A DNA stretch of 64,000 nucleotides from Niabella aurantiaca DSM 17617 (GCF_000374125.1 NZ_KB893645.1:260756-324755); one strand, 5' to 3'. Counted from the first letter of the stretch, positions 27,601 through 35,908 are shown. The notes: generated by a model not told the origin, from the letters alone. Translations and numbers: made by a program.

Positions 27601-28455
27601 ACCAACCGTATCACCGTATCATTTACGGTGATCAGCAATAAAATGAAACAAGTGAGTCTTTCGCACGTCAATGAAGAGATTGTATGGGAACGGAACGATG
27701 AGATCGGTCAGCTGGTAAAAGAGTATAACAAAATGGTTTCCCAGCTGCAGGAGAGTGCCGACCGGCTGGCAAGATCGGAACGGGAGGAGGCCTGGCGGGA
27801 AATGGCAAGACAGGTGGCGCATGAGATCAAGAACCCCCTGACGCCCATGAAGCTCAGCCTTCAGTATCTTCAGAAAGCAATAGCTGAAAACAGCTCCAAT
27901 GTGCAGCAGCTGACCTCAAGCGTGGCAAGGACCCTGGTGGAGCAGATCGACTATCTTTCGAAGATCGCGGCAGATTTTTCGCAGTTTGCCAATATCAATC
28001 ATGTCAAGGAAATGGTTTTTGACCTGCACGAAGTATTGCAGCCGCTGGAGAGCATCTACAGCAAAAATCCTGATGTTGCCTTTCGCTGGCAGATGCTGCC
28101 GGAAGAGGTAACGGTCAGGGCCGACAAGACGCAGATGAACCGGCTGTTTACCAACCTCCTGGTAAATGCCATCGATGCCTGCGATAAAAATTTACAGGGC
28201 CTCATTACGGTTACAGAAACCCTGCAGAACGGCGCGGTGGTCATCAGCGTGGCGGACAATGGTTCGGGGATCAGTGATGCCATGCGAAGCAAGATCTTTA
28301 CACCCAATTTTACTACCAAAAGTTCCGGAACCGGCCTGGGTCTGGCCATGTGTAAGGGTATTGTTGAAAAAGCCAACGGGATGATCTGGTTTGAAACCCA
28401 GCTTGGCGTGGGAACGACCTTCTTTGTAAAATTACCGGTGGTGCCGGAGCATTAG
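24619..28455 (+). CDS. Large multi-pass membrane histidine kinase, NtrY-like
   Basis: A 1278-aa sensor kinase. One helix at about 12-31 and an extracytoplasmic domain come first, then a cluster of helices (about 235-500), a second extracytoplasmic region, and further helices near 760 and 800. A last helix (about 980-1000) leads into a HAMP-like linker (NRITVSF... NDEIGQLVKEYN). The kinase core has His1068 in MARQVAHEIKNPLTPMK, the NtrY-type H-box, then NLLVNAIDACD and VADNGSGI, FTTKSSGTGLGLAM. No response regulator gene adjoins it. Much longer than classic NtrY (about 750 aa), mainly through the multi-helix N-terminal half. Signal sensed is unknown. Confidence 0.92.
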   Translation: MKKRSRNKYLWELLLLSAALVIFAGAFLLSSSYLKNTSLDAQSKLFEREIRTRVHQFEQILARPDLMDRLTQSRESLRDLANIPDSRFYFYLYKSDRDKFFLRFWNTGIVVPSDELLYSDQEEQGIRLANGYYYALRRPVPGHPDFTAFCLILMKSSFFVETDYLRDSYPFDQEMDRIMDITTSPTKNAIRGMNGEPVFYLKKKPEVKFARKMDGAADATVSAQKKRPQVNSARDSEFAVLFKIIGFFLIFLSGYLLLAKRFAPANYKLQIWLLLACLLSFRVGVYFMGDAWNFSEFRLFDPDLYRAGFLLPTFGDLLINSLIFCWICVFVWNRLSVRPFVIGRYSKRTVRVAGVSCLVTLIAATFSIAGVIKGIIAKSKISFDVTNIDSLSVYTIVGFLILACLCLGFYYLSRTLYKYILAAFTTKIWQVYFWMAVLGLLFISGFVAGSEVSFCLPVLVWLLAYTFVFTKEETINRFIKFSVSGTVLWIFIFSISLCLLMLNEITKAELNLRTLYCQKLATQTDPASERLISIANKYMDSNYFRNNFYRLYDEEQNTYLRDSMRQRNYIGYLNNYVTNLYIFDSLDNPLYNPFPQTVASLNTTIANRSRSTSLPDMYFYESEEFDNFAYITRRIIKSAESGRLIGTVYIVSNPRRFAVANIKPELFKQFKQGEFSNSAVYQFAIYHNNQLTSSSASKKYPFTTTLTSSQFPQKKVELRERAGYNEVWYRASASKVIIMARKSEMFLEATTLFSYIFCSFLFLVAVINVLMTVLGAFMNKKLLRNSVFFPTIRSQIHGTFILINILAFVVVGAATISFFINRFEDSNNDRLSRTMNIMLNEINLHDSLRLLLQGGRFNEDLFQANAFNAVVKRVSDIHGLDVNVYDFTGELRATSQADVYSRGVLSTRMSPRAFYSLLRLRRAQYIQKEQVSELSYNTIYAPVGANTAAPYAYLSIPYFTSQQELNQEISNFLITLINLYAFIFLLTGLLALLITNRITVSFTVISNKMKQVSLSHVNEEIVWERNDEIGQLVKEYNKMVSQLQESADRLARSEREEAWREMARQVAHEIKNPLTPMKLSLQYLQKAIAENSSNVQQLTSSVARTLVEQIDYLSKIAADFSQFANINHVKEMVFDLHEVLQPLESIYSKNPDVAFRWQMLPEEVTVRADKTQMNRLFTNLLVNAIDACDKNLQGLITVTETLQNGAVVISVADNGSGISDAMRSKIFTPNFTTKSSGTGLGLAMCKGIVEKANGMIWFETQLGVGTTFFVKLPVVPEH

Positions 28456-28588
28456 ATGGTTTGCTACCGGGGATAAGTGATGGGATGCCCGATGCACTGA
28501 TAAGGCTCACAGGCGGCACAGACCTCCACCGATGTCTGTGTGATTTTATGGCATCCGTGGGCAACCATACTATGGATGCTGAAAAAGC

Positions 28589-30280
28589 TTAAGTATTGCT
28601 AATGATTGCAGCCTTCCTTTTGCTGATAAAATCTTCGAATGCAGCCAGTGAAAAACTGCTCAGGTTGCATGATGGCGTAAGTCCGCCTTTTTGGGCAGCG
28701 ATGACACCATACCGGATATCATCAAATCCTTCAATGGTATGCGCGTCGGGGTTTATGGACAGGAGGGCGCCCTTGTTCATTGCATATTCGATCCAGCTCC
28801 AGTCCAGGTCGAGCCGGTGCGGGTTGGCGTTGATCTCGATCACAACATTGTGCGCCACGCAGGCCTCAATGATCTTCTTATGATCGATGGGGTAGCCATT
28901 GCGGCTCAGCAGCAGCCGGCCGGTAAGATGCCCCAGGATGGTCGTATAAGGATTTTCTATGGCTTTCATCAGCCGCTCCATGGCCTTTGTTTCGCTCATA
29001 TACAGGTTGCTGTGCACGGATGCGATCACCAGGTCAAATGTGGCCAGCACTTCATTACTGTAATCCAGGCTGCCGTCTCCGAGGATATCGCACTCAATGC
29101 TTTTATAGATCCGGAACGGTGCCAGTTTTTTATTCAGTTCGTCAATGACCTGCTGCTGTTGTATGATCCGTTCTTCGGTAAGCCCGTTGGCGTAGGCTGC
29201 AGACCGGGAATGGTCGGAGATGACGAGGTATTCCATTTTTTTATCGATCAGCGCCCGGGCCATATCCTCAATGGTAAAGAGCCCGTCGGACCAGGTGCTG
29301 TGGTTATGCACGATCCCCTTTATATCGCTTACCTGGATCAGTGTGGGCATATCGTTCTGCCCGGCGCGGTCGATGATGGAAACGGATTCGCGCAAACAGG
29401 CGGGAATATAGGGAAGGTTTGCTTTTTCGAAGATCTCGGATTCACTGCTGAATGTGGTTGATTCAAAATTTCCGTCATAGAACCGTTGCTGAAAGGCCTT
29501 TGAAAATTCCGGTGCCGATGAGGTGCTGAACAAAAACTGGGGGATCCCCTCCAAAATGGCATACACCCGCAGGCGAAGCCCGTTGTTCAGTTTGTAAAGC
29601 ACGCTGTTGGCCGTTTCTTCCAGGAGCTCGGGCGGATAAGCTGTTTGAAATTTTTGCTTGATGAACTCCAGCTTTTCAGCCACAATAAATTCCAGTTCAT
29701 GCAGTGTGGGCAGCTGCCGGTAATAATTGCCGGTATTCCAGACCTTATCCGTTCCAAAGATCTTTTCGAGATAATTTTGAATAGAAGGAAAGAGCTCATG
29801 GATCTGCGCATAAAGGAAGTGTCCCTTGTTCTGGTTATAAAAGTTGATGGACTCCAGGATCTTTACCTGTGTCTTTTCTCCAAAGCCTTTATACCGTGTC
29901 AGCCGGTTCTCGATACAGGCATATTCCAGTTCTCCTACCGATGCAATCCCCATTTCTTTCCAGATAACATGGATCTTTTTGGGGCCGACCCCTTTTAATT
30001 CCAGCATTTCGAGGATCCCAGCCGGTGTATCGGCCAGAAGATCATCGAGGGCCTTCATTTTTCCCGTGTCGATCAGTTCAATGATCTTGGCGGCCACCGA
30101 TGCCCCAAGCCCTTTGATGGAGCCGTAGGTATTACGGTCGGTATCGGTCAGCTGCTCCTCCAGCCGTTCAATATGGAAGGCGGCAATGGAATAGGTCTTT
30201 GTCTTAAAAGAGTTTTCCCCATGAATGTCCATTAACTTGGAAAGCAATGCGAAGTGATCGGCAATGGTACTGTTGTTCAT
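28589..30280 (-). CDS. PolX-like protein: HhH and PHP domains with a degenerate polymerase centre
   Basis: A 563-aa protein with the full PolX layout: Pol-beta 8-kDa/HhH region (about 1-145, SIKGLGASVAAKI and LKGVGPKKI), a nucleotidyltransferase-like middle, and a C-terminal PHP domain from about 320. The PHP site looks intact: VHNHSTWSDG (His325, His327), YLVISDHSRS, IASVHS, GHLTGR, EINANPHRLDLDW, INPDAH. In the middle, the GDxD motif of active PolX is HELE (194-197) and the third Asp position (DLRV) is Arg236. So 3'-5' exonuclease or AP-endonuclease activity may remain while polymerase activity is probably lost. ATG 30280 is preferred to 30307. Confidence 0.85.
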   Translation of the reverse strand: MNNSTIADHFALLSKLMDIHGENSFKTKTYSIAAFHIERLEEQLTDTDRNTYGSIKGLGASVAAKIIELIDTGKMKALDDLLADTPAGILEMLELKGVGPKKIHVIWKEMGIASVGELEYACIENRLTRYKGFGEKTQVKILESINFYNQNKGHFLYAQIHELFPSIQNYLEKIFGTDKVWNTGNYYRQLPTLHELEFIVAEKLEFIKQKFQTAYPPELLEETANSVLYKLNNGLRLRVYAILEGIPQFLFSTSSAPEFSKAFQQRFYDGNFESTTFSSESEIFEKANLPYIPACLRESVSIIDRAGQNDMPTLIQVSDIKGIVHNHSTWSDGLFTIEDMARALIDKKMEYLVISDHSRSAAYANGLTEERIIQQQQVIDELNKKLAPFRIYKSIECDILGDGSLDYSNEVLATFDLVIASVHSNLYMSETKAMERLMKAIENPYTTILGHLTGRLLLSRNGYPIDHKKIIEACVAHNVVIEINANPHRLDLDWSWIEYAMNKGALLSINPDAHTIEGFDDIRYGVIAAQKGGLTPSCNLSSFSLAAFEDFISKRKAAIISNT

Positions 30281-30308
30281 AAGTGCAAAGTAGGAAAGAG
30301 GGGGCAAT

Positions 30309-30336
30309 AAAAAAAGCCTTCCGGGAGGAAGGCTTT
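30309..30336 (-). terminator. Intrinsic terminator of the H1-like gene
   Basis: On the minus strand AAGCCTTCC pairs with GGAAGGCTT (30327-30335 with 30314-30322) around TCCC, followed by a run of seven T. It lies about 25 nt past the H1-like stop and just before the polX start. Confidence 0.88.
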
Positions 30337-30360
30337 TGAATTTCTTTCAGAAAGAGATTC

Positions 30361-30696
30361 TTATTTTTTCTTTGCTGCTGCTTTTTTAGGAGCTGCTTTC
30401 TTTGCTGCTGCTTTTTTAGGAGCCGCTTTTTTTGCTGCTGCCTTTTTAGGAGCCGCTTTTTTAGGAGCTGCTTTTTTTGCTGCTGCCTTTTTAGGAGCCG
30501 CTTTTTTAGGAGCTGCTTTTTTTGCTGCTGCTTTCTTAGGAGCTGCTTTCTTTGCTGCTGCTTTTTTAGGAGCTGCTTTTTTTGCTGCTGCTTTCTTAGG
30601 AGCTGCTTTTTTTGCTGCTGCTTTTTTAGGAGCTGCTTTTTTTGCTGCTGCTTTCTTAGGAGCTGCTTTTTTTGCTGCTGCTTTTTTAACTGCCAT
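30361..30696 (-). CDS. Histone H1-like Ala/Lys/Pro repeat DNA-binding protein
   Basis: A 111-aa highly basic protein made almost entirely of AAKK and APKK units after the start MAVKK, ending AAKKK. It resembles bacterial histone H1-like proteins, which bind and compact DNA through disordered Lys/Ala tails. No globular domain. It has its own promoter and terminator, so is monocistronic between rpmA and polX. Copy number of the repeat is likely to vary between strains through slippage; this is inference. Confidence 0.85.
   Translation of the reverse strand: MAVKKAAAKKAAPKKAAAKKAAPKKAAAKKAAPKKAAAKKAAPKKAAAKKAAPKKAAAKKAAPKKAAPKKAAAKKAAPKKAAPKKAAAKKAAPKKAAAKKAAPKKAAAKKK
30364..30684 (-). repeat. 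Tandem coding repeat of the H1-like gene
   Basis: Units of about 30 nt encode a ten-residue KKAAAKKAAP period, sometimes shortened to the KKAAP half-unit. Units differ by silent T/C changes (GCTTTCTTAGGA against GCTTTTTTAGGA on the plus strand), showing several rounds of duplication. Confidence 0.9.
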
Positions 30697-30739
30697 TTTT
30701 TTTGAATTTAATGATTAGTAAATAATGGATTATCGGCGG

Positions 30740-30770
30740 TAAAATTATACAATTATTTAATGCCGCCAAA
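30740..30770 (-). promoter_or_regulatory. Promoter of the H1-like gene
   Basis: Minus strand TTTG (30767-30770), 19-nt spacer, then TAATTTTA (30740-30747), close to TAnnTTTG. The region also forms an inverted repeat GGCGG / CCGCC (30735-30767). Confidence 0.55.
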
Positions 30771-30808
30771 TTTTTTTTCCACAATTTATTCAGTCACAGC
30801 AAAAAGCA

Positions 30809-31069
30809 TTAAGCCTGGGCTTCGCTTACAGAAACAAAAGTTCTGTTCTTGCGTCCTTTTCTGAACTCAACAATACCATCAGACAAAGCAAATAATGTAA
30901 AGTCTTTTCCAACTCCTACATTTTTACCAGGATGATAAACGGTACCCCGCTGACGAATGATGACATTACCGGCAATAGCAGGCTGGCCACCAAAAATTTT
31001 AACGCCAAGGCGCTTGCTTTCTGAATCGCGGCCGTTTTTAACGCTACCTTCTCCTTTCTTATGTGCCAT
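30809..31069 (-). CDS. rpmA: 50S ribosomal protein L27
   Basis: An 86-aa protein starting [16 protein letters not shown], with the conserved [17 protein letters not shown] and [11 protein letters not shown] of L27, whose N-terminal tail reaches the peptidyl-transferase centre. No N-terminal cleavage extension as in Firmicutes. It follows rplU at 74 nt in the usual L21-L27 order and is probably cotranscribed from the rplU promoter. Confidence 0.98.
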   Translation of the reverse strand: MAHKKGEGSVKNGRDSESKRLGVKIFGGQPAIAGNVIIRQRGTVYHPGKNVGVGKDFTLFALSDGIVEFRKGRKNRTFVSVSEAQA

Positions 31070-31143
31070 TTTTTATGAGTTTAAAAGTTTAAAGTTAAAA
31101 TGTTTCTTATCAACTTGTCAACATTTCAACTTGTGAACCTTAA

Positions 31144-31443
31144 TTAAGCGATATTGGTTACTTTAATTTTTGTGTAGGCAGTACGGTGCCCTTTCTTTTT
31201 GTGAAAGCCTTTTCTTCTTTTTGTTTTGTAAGCAATAACGGTATCCCCCTTTACGTGGTCTACAATTTCTGCGCTTACTTTTGTGGCAACGTCACCGCCA
31301 ACAGATAACTTTCCATCGATGTGCGCTAACAAAACCTCAAGGTTTATTGCATCACCGGATTTGCCTTCAATATGTGGCACAAACAGGGTTTGATCTTTTT
31401 CAACCTTGAATTGCTGGCCGGCCACCTTAATAATTGCTATCAT
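31144..31443 (-). CDS. rplU: 50S ribosomal protein L21
   Basis: A 99-aa protein with AIIKVAGQQFKVEK at the N-terminus and KTKRRKGFHKKKGHRTAYTKIKV, the L21 signature, at the C-terminus. It binds 23S rRNA. First gene of the rplU-rpmA operon. A clean Bacteroidota promoter lies 19-50 nt upstream. Confidence 0.98.
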   Translation of the reverse strand: MIAIIKVAGQQFKVEKDQTLFVPHIEGKSGDAINLEVLLAHIDGKLSVGGDVATKVSAEIVDHVKGDTVIAYKTKRRKGFHKKKGHRTAYTKIKVTNIA

Positions 31444-31462
31444 TGTCTAAAAATTAGGACGG

Positions 31463-31493
31463 CAAAGGTAAGGAGATTTTTTAATTTTGCAAA
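31463..31493 (-). promoter_or_regulatory. Promoter of rplU-rpmA
   Basis: Minus strand: TTTG (31490-31493), 19-nt spacer, TACCTTTG (31463-31470), a full match to the Bacteroidota sigma consensus. Predicted start of transcription about 15 nt before the rplU ATG. Confidence 0.8.
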
Positions 31494-31546
31494 CAGAACA
31501 TTTAAATATATATTCCTTTGTATATCCCTTCTGCCTCAACAAGCGT

Positions 31547-31573
31547 TATATTTGTAGTTCCGGTTTCCCGGAA
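31547..31573 (+). promoter_or_regulatory. -7 element plus leader hairpin before the GH3-family gene
   Basis: TATATTTG (31547-31554) matches the -7 box; the nearest upstream TTTG is 26 nt away, longer than usual. Four bases later the interrupted palindrome TTCCGG-TTTC-CCGGAA (31558-31573) would form a hairpin at the very start of the transcript. Confidence 0.55.
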
Positions 31574-31597
31574 GCATAGAAAAAACTCATTAATGCA

Positions 31598-33094
31598 ATG
31601 AAATTCAAATCATTCCTGGCCAAGCCCTTTGCATCAATTGTATCCAAAAATATAAAAAAAGGAATGCAAACGGCAGTTGAGGATCAGGAAAATACACTGA
31701 AATACCTGATTAAGACGGCGCGGATCACCCAGTTTGGAAAGGAGCATTATTTTTCGGAAGTTAATGATTATAAGCAATTTATACAATCGGTTCCGGTCAG
31801 GAACTATGAGCAGCTGAAAAATTACATAGAAGAAATAAAGGCAGGCAAACACAATGTTTTGTGGAAGGGGCAACCCCTTTATTTTGCCAAAACCTCGGGA
31901 ACGGTCAGCGGTACCAAATACATCCCCATCTCCAAAGAATCGATCAGTAACCACATTAACGGAGCCCGGAATGCCCTGTTATGCTATATGGCGGAGACCG
32001 GTAATACGGCCTTTGCAGATGGCAAACTGATCTTTTTAAGCGGTTCGCCGGTTCTTGAGCGGGTGGGAGGCATTCCTACCGGCCGTCTCAGCGGGATCGT
32101 GAACCACCATGTGCCCCGTTATTTGCGCAAAAACCAGCTTCCGGAATACGAAACCAATTGTATTGAAGACTGGGAAACCAAATTGGGGAAAATTGTTGAG
32201 GAAACCATCCAGCAGAATATGACGCTCATCAGCGGAATTCCACCCTGGATGCAGATGTATTTTGATGAACTGATCCGGCGGTCGGGTAAGCCCGTAGGGG
32301 AGCTGTTCCCGAATTTTTCGGTGATGGTCTACGGAGGCGTTAATTTTGAGCCCTACCAGGCAAAGCTGTTTCAAAGCATCGGGCGAAAGGTAGATGGCAT
32401 TGAGACCTTCCCGGCATCAGAGGGCTTTTTTGCCTTCCAGGATACTCAAACCGAACCGGGGCTGCTGCTCAATACCGATAGCGGGATCTTTTTTGAGTTC
32501 ATCCCGGCGGAGGAGATCGGCAAAGAAAATCCGAAGCGGCTGTCGCTTGGAGAAGTGACCACCGGGGTGAATTATGCACTGATCATCAACAATAATGCCG
32601 GCCTGTGGGGATATGACATCGGGGATATGGTGAAGTTTGTGTCGGTGGACCCTTATCGCCTGGTGGTGACCGGCCGCACCAAGCACTTTATCTCGGCCTT
32701 TGGAGAGCATGTGATCGGGGAAGAGGTGGAATACAGCCTGTTAAAGGCGGCAAAGGAAGACAATGTAAACATCACAGAATTTACCGTGGCCCCTTATGTA
32801 AGCACCGATGCCGGACAATCGTACCATCAGTGGTTTGTTGAATTTGAGCATGAGCCGGAGGATATGCACCGCTTTTCGGAAAAGGTAGATCAGTACCTCC
32901 GGGAGAAGAACGCCTATTATGACGACCTGGTTTCGGGGAATATCCTGCAGCAGCTGATCATTACCCCCGTCCGGAAAAATGGCTTTATCGACTATATGCG
33001 TTCGATCGGGAAGCTGGGCGGGCAAAATAAAGTACCCCGTCTGAGCAACGACCGGAAAATCGCAGAAGGCCTTACACAATGGGTGAAGAATTAA
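31598..33094 (+). CDS. GH3 (auxin-responsive) family acyl-adenylate ligase
   Basis: A 498-aa protein of the plant GH3-like branch of the adenylate-forming superfamily. YFAKTSGTVSGTKYIP is the phosphate-binding loop, TFPASEGFFAFQ the second ATP motif and WGYDIGDMVKF the third with its ribose-contacting Asp. Plant members conjugate amino acids to hormone carboxylates; bacterial substrates are largely unknown. Cytosolic. It diverges from rplU and precedes dxr by 65 nt. Confidence 0.88.
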   Translation: MKFKSFLAKPFASIVSKNIKKGMQTAVEDQENTLKYLIKTARITQFGKEHYFSEVNDYKQFIQSVPVRNYEQLKNYIEEIKAGKHNVLWKGQPLYFAKTSGTVSGTKYIPISKESISNHINGARNALLCYMAETGNTAFADGKLIFLSGSPVLERVGGIPTGRLSGIVNHHVPRYLRKNQLPEYETNCIEDWETKLGKIVEETIQQNMTLISGIPPWMQMYFDELIRRSGKPVGELFPNFSVMVYGGVNFEPYQAKLFQSIGRKVDGIETFPASEGFFAFQDTQTEPGLLLNTDSGIFFEFIPAEEIGKENPKRLSLGEVTTGVNYALIINNNAGLWGYDIGDMVKFVSVDPYRLVVTGRTKHFISAFGEHVIGEEVEYSLLKAAKEDNVNITEFTVAPYVSTDAGQSYHQWFVEFEHEPEDMHRFSEKVDQYLREKNAYYDDLVSGNILQQLIITPVRKNGFIDYMRSIGKLGGQNKVPRLSNDRKIAEGLTQWVKN

Positions 33095-33159
33095 GCATTT
33101 TTTTATTCCTGAAACAGCCCCTATCTTAGCCCCTTTTTAGACAGGAACACTACAAAGTA

Positions 33160-34329
33160 ATGGGAGATGAACGTATGATAAAACGAATCGCCATTTTTGG
33201 CTCAACCGGCTCTATCGGAAAGCAGGCGCTCGAAGTGATTGAAAAGAACCCGGATCTGTTTTCTGTTGAGGTATTAACGGCGTTTTCGAATGACCAGTTG
33301 CTGATTGAACAGGCATTGACGTTCAATCCGAATATAGTTGTGATCGGTGATGAGCGCAAATATGGCCTTGTAAAAGACGCGCTGGCTAAAACGGATATAA
33401 AGGTATTTGCAGGGGAAGATGCGCTCGAAGAGGTGGCAGGCATGGATGTGTATGACCTGATGCTGGCAGCCATTGTGGGTTTTGCCGGGTTTAAACCTAC
33501 CATCAAAGCCATCGAAAACAGCAAGGCGATCGCCCTGGCCAATAAAGAGACACTGGTGGTAGCGGGTGATATTGTAATGAATATGGCGGTGGAGAACCGG
33601 GTGCCCATTATACCGGTAGACTCTGAGCATTCAGCGATCTTTCAGTGCCTGATCGGGGAAACCCGTAATAAAATTGAAAAAGTGTACCTCACGGCATCCG
33701 GGGGGCCATTCATAGGGCGTAAACCAAATTACCTGGTAAATGTTAAGCGGGAGCACGCCCTGCAGCATCCCAACTGGGAGATGGGAGCCAAAATTTCAAT
33801 AGACTCCGCCACGCTCATGAACAAAGGCCTTGAAATGATCGAGGCAAAATGGCTGTTCAATTTAAAGCCGGACCAGATCGATGTGCTGATCCATCCGCAG
33901 AGTGCCATCCACAGCATGGTACAGTTTGAAGACGGCAGCATTAAAGCCCAGCTCGGGTTGCCGGATATGCGGTTGCCCATTCAGTATGCGCTGGGATTTC
34001 CGTCCCGCATCCTGAATGACCATCCACGGTTTGATTTTAAACGGATGAATACGTTCTCCTTTGAAGAACCGGACCTGAAAACATTCCGTAACCTGGCACT
34101 TGCCATGGAAGCACTGGAAGCGGGAGGAAATCTTCCCTGTGTCATGAATGCCGCAAATGAAATTGCCGTATATGCATTCCTGAAAAACAGGATCGGTTTC
34201 CTGGAGATGACGGATGTCATCGAAAAAGTGATGAGCCAGGTAGCCTATGTGCAGAAACCGGCATTGTCTGACTATTTTGAAAGCGATGCGGAAGCACGCA
34301 CGCTGGCCGCTGATATCATCCGGTTATAG
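33160..34329 (+). CDS. dxr: 1-deoxy-D-xylulose 5-phosphate reductoisomerase
   Basis: A 389-aa enzyme of the MEP isoprenoid pathway (DXP to MEP, NADPH-dependent). FGSTGSIGKQALEV is the nucleotide-binding start, followed by ALANKETLVVAGD, PVDSEHSAIFQCL (metal site), TASGGPF, SATLMNKGLEMIEA and HPQSAIHSMV. Full length. ATG 33160 gives five extra residues over ATG 33175; either is possible. rseP follows, the widespread dxr-rseP order. Confidence 0.97.
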   Translation: MGDERMIKRIAIFGSTGSIGKQALEVIEKNPDLFSVEVLTAFSNDQLLIEQALTFNPNIVVIGDERKYGLVKDALAKTDIKVFAGEDALEEVAGMDVYDLMLAAIVGFAGFKPTIKAIENSKAIALANKETLVVAGDIVMNMAVENRVPIIPVDSEHSAIFQCLIGETRNKIEKVYLTASGGPFIGRKPNYLVNVKREHALQHPNWEMGAKISIDSATLMNKGLEMIEAKWLFNLKPDQIDVLIHPQSAIHSMVQFEDGSIKAQLGLPDMRLPIQYALGFPSRILNDHPRFDFKRMNTFSFEEPDLKTFRNLALAMEALEAGGNLPCVMNAANEIAVYAFLKNRIGFLEMTDVIEKVMSQVAYVQKPALSDYFESDAEARTLAADIIRL

Positions 34330-34383
34330 GCCGCTGCGGATTGTCCGAGGAATATCTGGAATTTAGGATTTAGAATTTTGGAC

Positions 34384-34415
34384 TTAGAATTTAGAACTTT
34401 ATCCTCCTATCTTTG
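34384..34415 (+). promoter_or_regulatory. Candidate promoter of rseP
   Basis: TATCTTTG (34408-34415) fits the -7 consensus; TTAG (34384-34387) sits 20 nt upstream as an imperfect -33. The stretch 34355-34405 before it is a run of degenerate TTTAGAATT-type words. Confidence 0.5.
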
Positions 34416-34447
34416 TCATCTTGATAAAATATATATCTTATTAATAC

Positions 34448-35803
34448 ATGGTTTTATTAGCATTTAACTGGTCAGCCTTTGGTGCGAACGTAGGTCAGTT
34501 TATTTTATCTTTCTCCATCCTGATTGCTTTGCACGAGTTCGGGCATTTTATTACTGCCAAATGGTTTGGATGCCGCGTTGAAAAATTTTATCTCTTCTTC
34601 AATCCCTGGTTCTCGCTCTGGAAAAAGAAAATAGGAGAAACCGAATACGGGGTCGGCTGGGTACCGTTGGGGGGGTATGTAAAAATCAGCGGGATGATCG
34701 ATGAGAGCATGGATAAAGAGGCCATGAAGCAGCCCGCCCAGCCCTGGGAGTTCCGTTCAAAGCCAGCCTGGCAGCGTCTGATCATCATGCTGGCAGGGGT
34801 GATCATCAACTTTGTACTGGCGCTCATCATCTTTGCCATGATCCTTTTTGTATGGGGAGAAGAGAAGCTGCCGGTGGCCAATATGAAATATGGTATTGCC
34901 GCCGATTCCATGGCGTTGAAGGTTGGCCTGCGGGATGGAGATCTGATCACCAAAGTGAACAACCAGGAACTGACCGATTTTTACGATCTTCCAAAGCGGC
35001 TGCTGTTAAATGAAAAGAATGCATTAAGCGTAAAACGGGATGGCAGGGATACCGTTATCAATTTTCCTCCGGGGTTTTTAAAAGAGCTCAGCCGGAACCA
35101 GCTGAAGAACTTTGTTTCTGTTCGGTTCCCGAATGTGGTAGACAGTGTAGACGGGTCCGTTGCTAAATTTACTTCCGGCCGGTTACTCAAAGGCGACCGT
35201 ATCATCGGTATTAACGGTACGCCGGCATTGTACTATAGTGACTTTGCAAAACAGGTAAGAAACTACAAAAATCAGGCTGTTACCCTTACCGTGCTTCGCA
35301 ATCATACAGACACAGTACAGGTGGGAGCCAAACTTAATGATGCCGGGAAAGTGGGATATAGCATCCAATCGGCCTTAAAGTTTATCACATTTGAAAAGAA
35401 AGAATACGGCTTCCTGGAGTCCATCCCCGCGGGTGTGAAATACGGTGTCAACCGGCTGCTGGAATATATTGACGGCATCAAGCTGCTGTTCACTTCCAAG
35501 GAGCATGCAGTAAGCGATAACCTGGGCAGTGTCATCAGCATTGGTAAAACATTTGGCGGATCCTGGGACTGGGAGCGGTTCTGGACCATGACCGGGCTGT
35601 TTTCCATTATCCTCGCCTTTATGAATGTGCTGCCCATACCGGCCCTGGATGGCGGTCATGCGTTGTTTACGCTTTACGAGATGATCACCGGGCGGAAGCC
35701 AGGCGATAAGTTTATGGAGTATGCGCAGATGGCAGGTATGGTGCTCTTGCTCGGGTTGATGGCTTATGCGCTGGGGCTGGATATTTTCCGGCTGTTTAAA
35801 TAG
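34448..35803 (+). CDS. rseP: Site-2 protease RseP family zinc metalloprotease
   Basis: A 451-aa intramembrane protease. HEFGH in the first membrane helix binds zinc, and NVLPIPALDGG near the C-terminus gives the third ligand Asp. Two PDZ-like regions lie between, with GLRDGDLITKVN and LKGDRIIGINGTP as their ligand loops, followed by terminal helices. In other bacteria it cleaves anti-sigma factors and signal-peptide remnants. 118 nt after dxr with its own candidate promoter. Confidence 0.95.
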   Translation: MVLLAFNWSAFGANVGQFILSFSILIALHEFGHFITAKWFGCRVEKFYLFFNPWFSLWKKKIGETEYGVGWVPLGGYVKISGMIDESMDKEAMKQPAQPWEFRSKPAWQRLIIMLAGVIINFVLALIIFAMILFVWGEEKLPVANMKYGIAADSMALKVGLRDGDLITKVNNQELTDFYDLPKRLLLNEKNALSVKRDGRDTVINFPPGFLKELSRNQLKNFVSVRFPNVVDSVDGSVAKFTSGRLLKGDRIIGINGTPALYYSDFAKQVRNYKNQAVTLTVLRNHTDTVQVGAKLNDAGKVGYSIQSALKFITFEKKEYGFLESIPAGVKYGVNRLLEYIDGIKLLFTSKEHAVSDNLGSVISIGKTFGGSWDWERFWTMTGLFSIILAFMNVLPIPALDGGHALFTLYEMITGRKPGDKFMEYAQMAGMVLLLGLMAYALGLDIFRLFK

Positions 35804-35908
35804 GGGCCGGTTCCGCTTTTGAGGGATCACCGTATTGGTGCAGGTCGTACCGGGCTCCGTGCCCTCCCGACCTCCCGATCCGGCACTACAAGTCTCCGAT
35901 TTAATCCG

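Noticed and set aside
28691-29461. 256-codon frame antisense to the PolX-like gene
   Set aside because: Protein has no features, while the opposite strand carries complete HhH and PHP motifs. A shadow frame.
30361-30696. CRISPR-like regular repeat
   Set aside because: Repeats are contiguous without unique spacers and encode a Lys/Ala protein in one frame.
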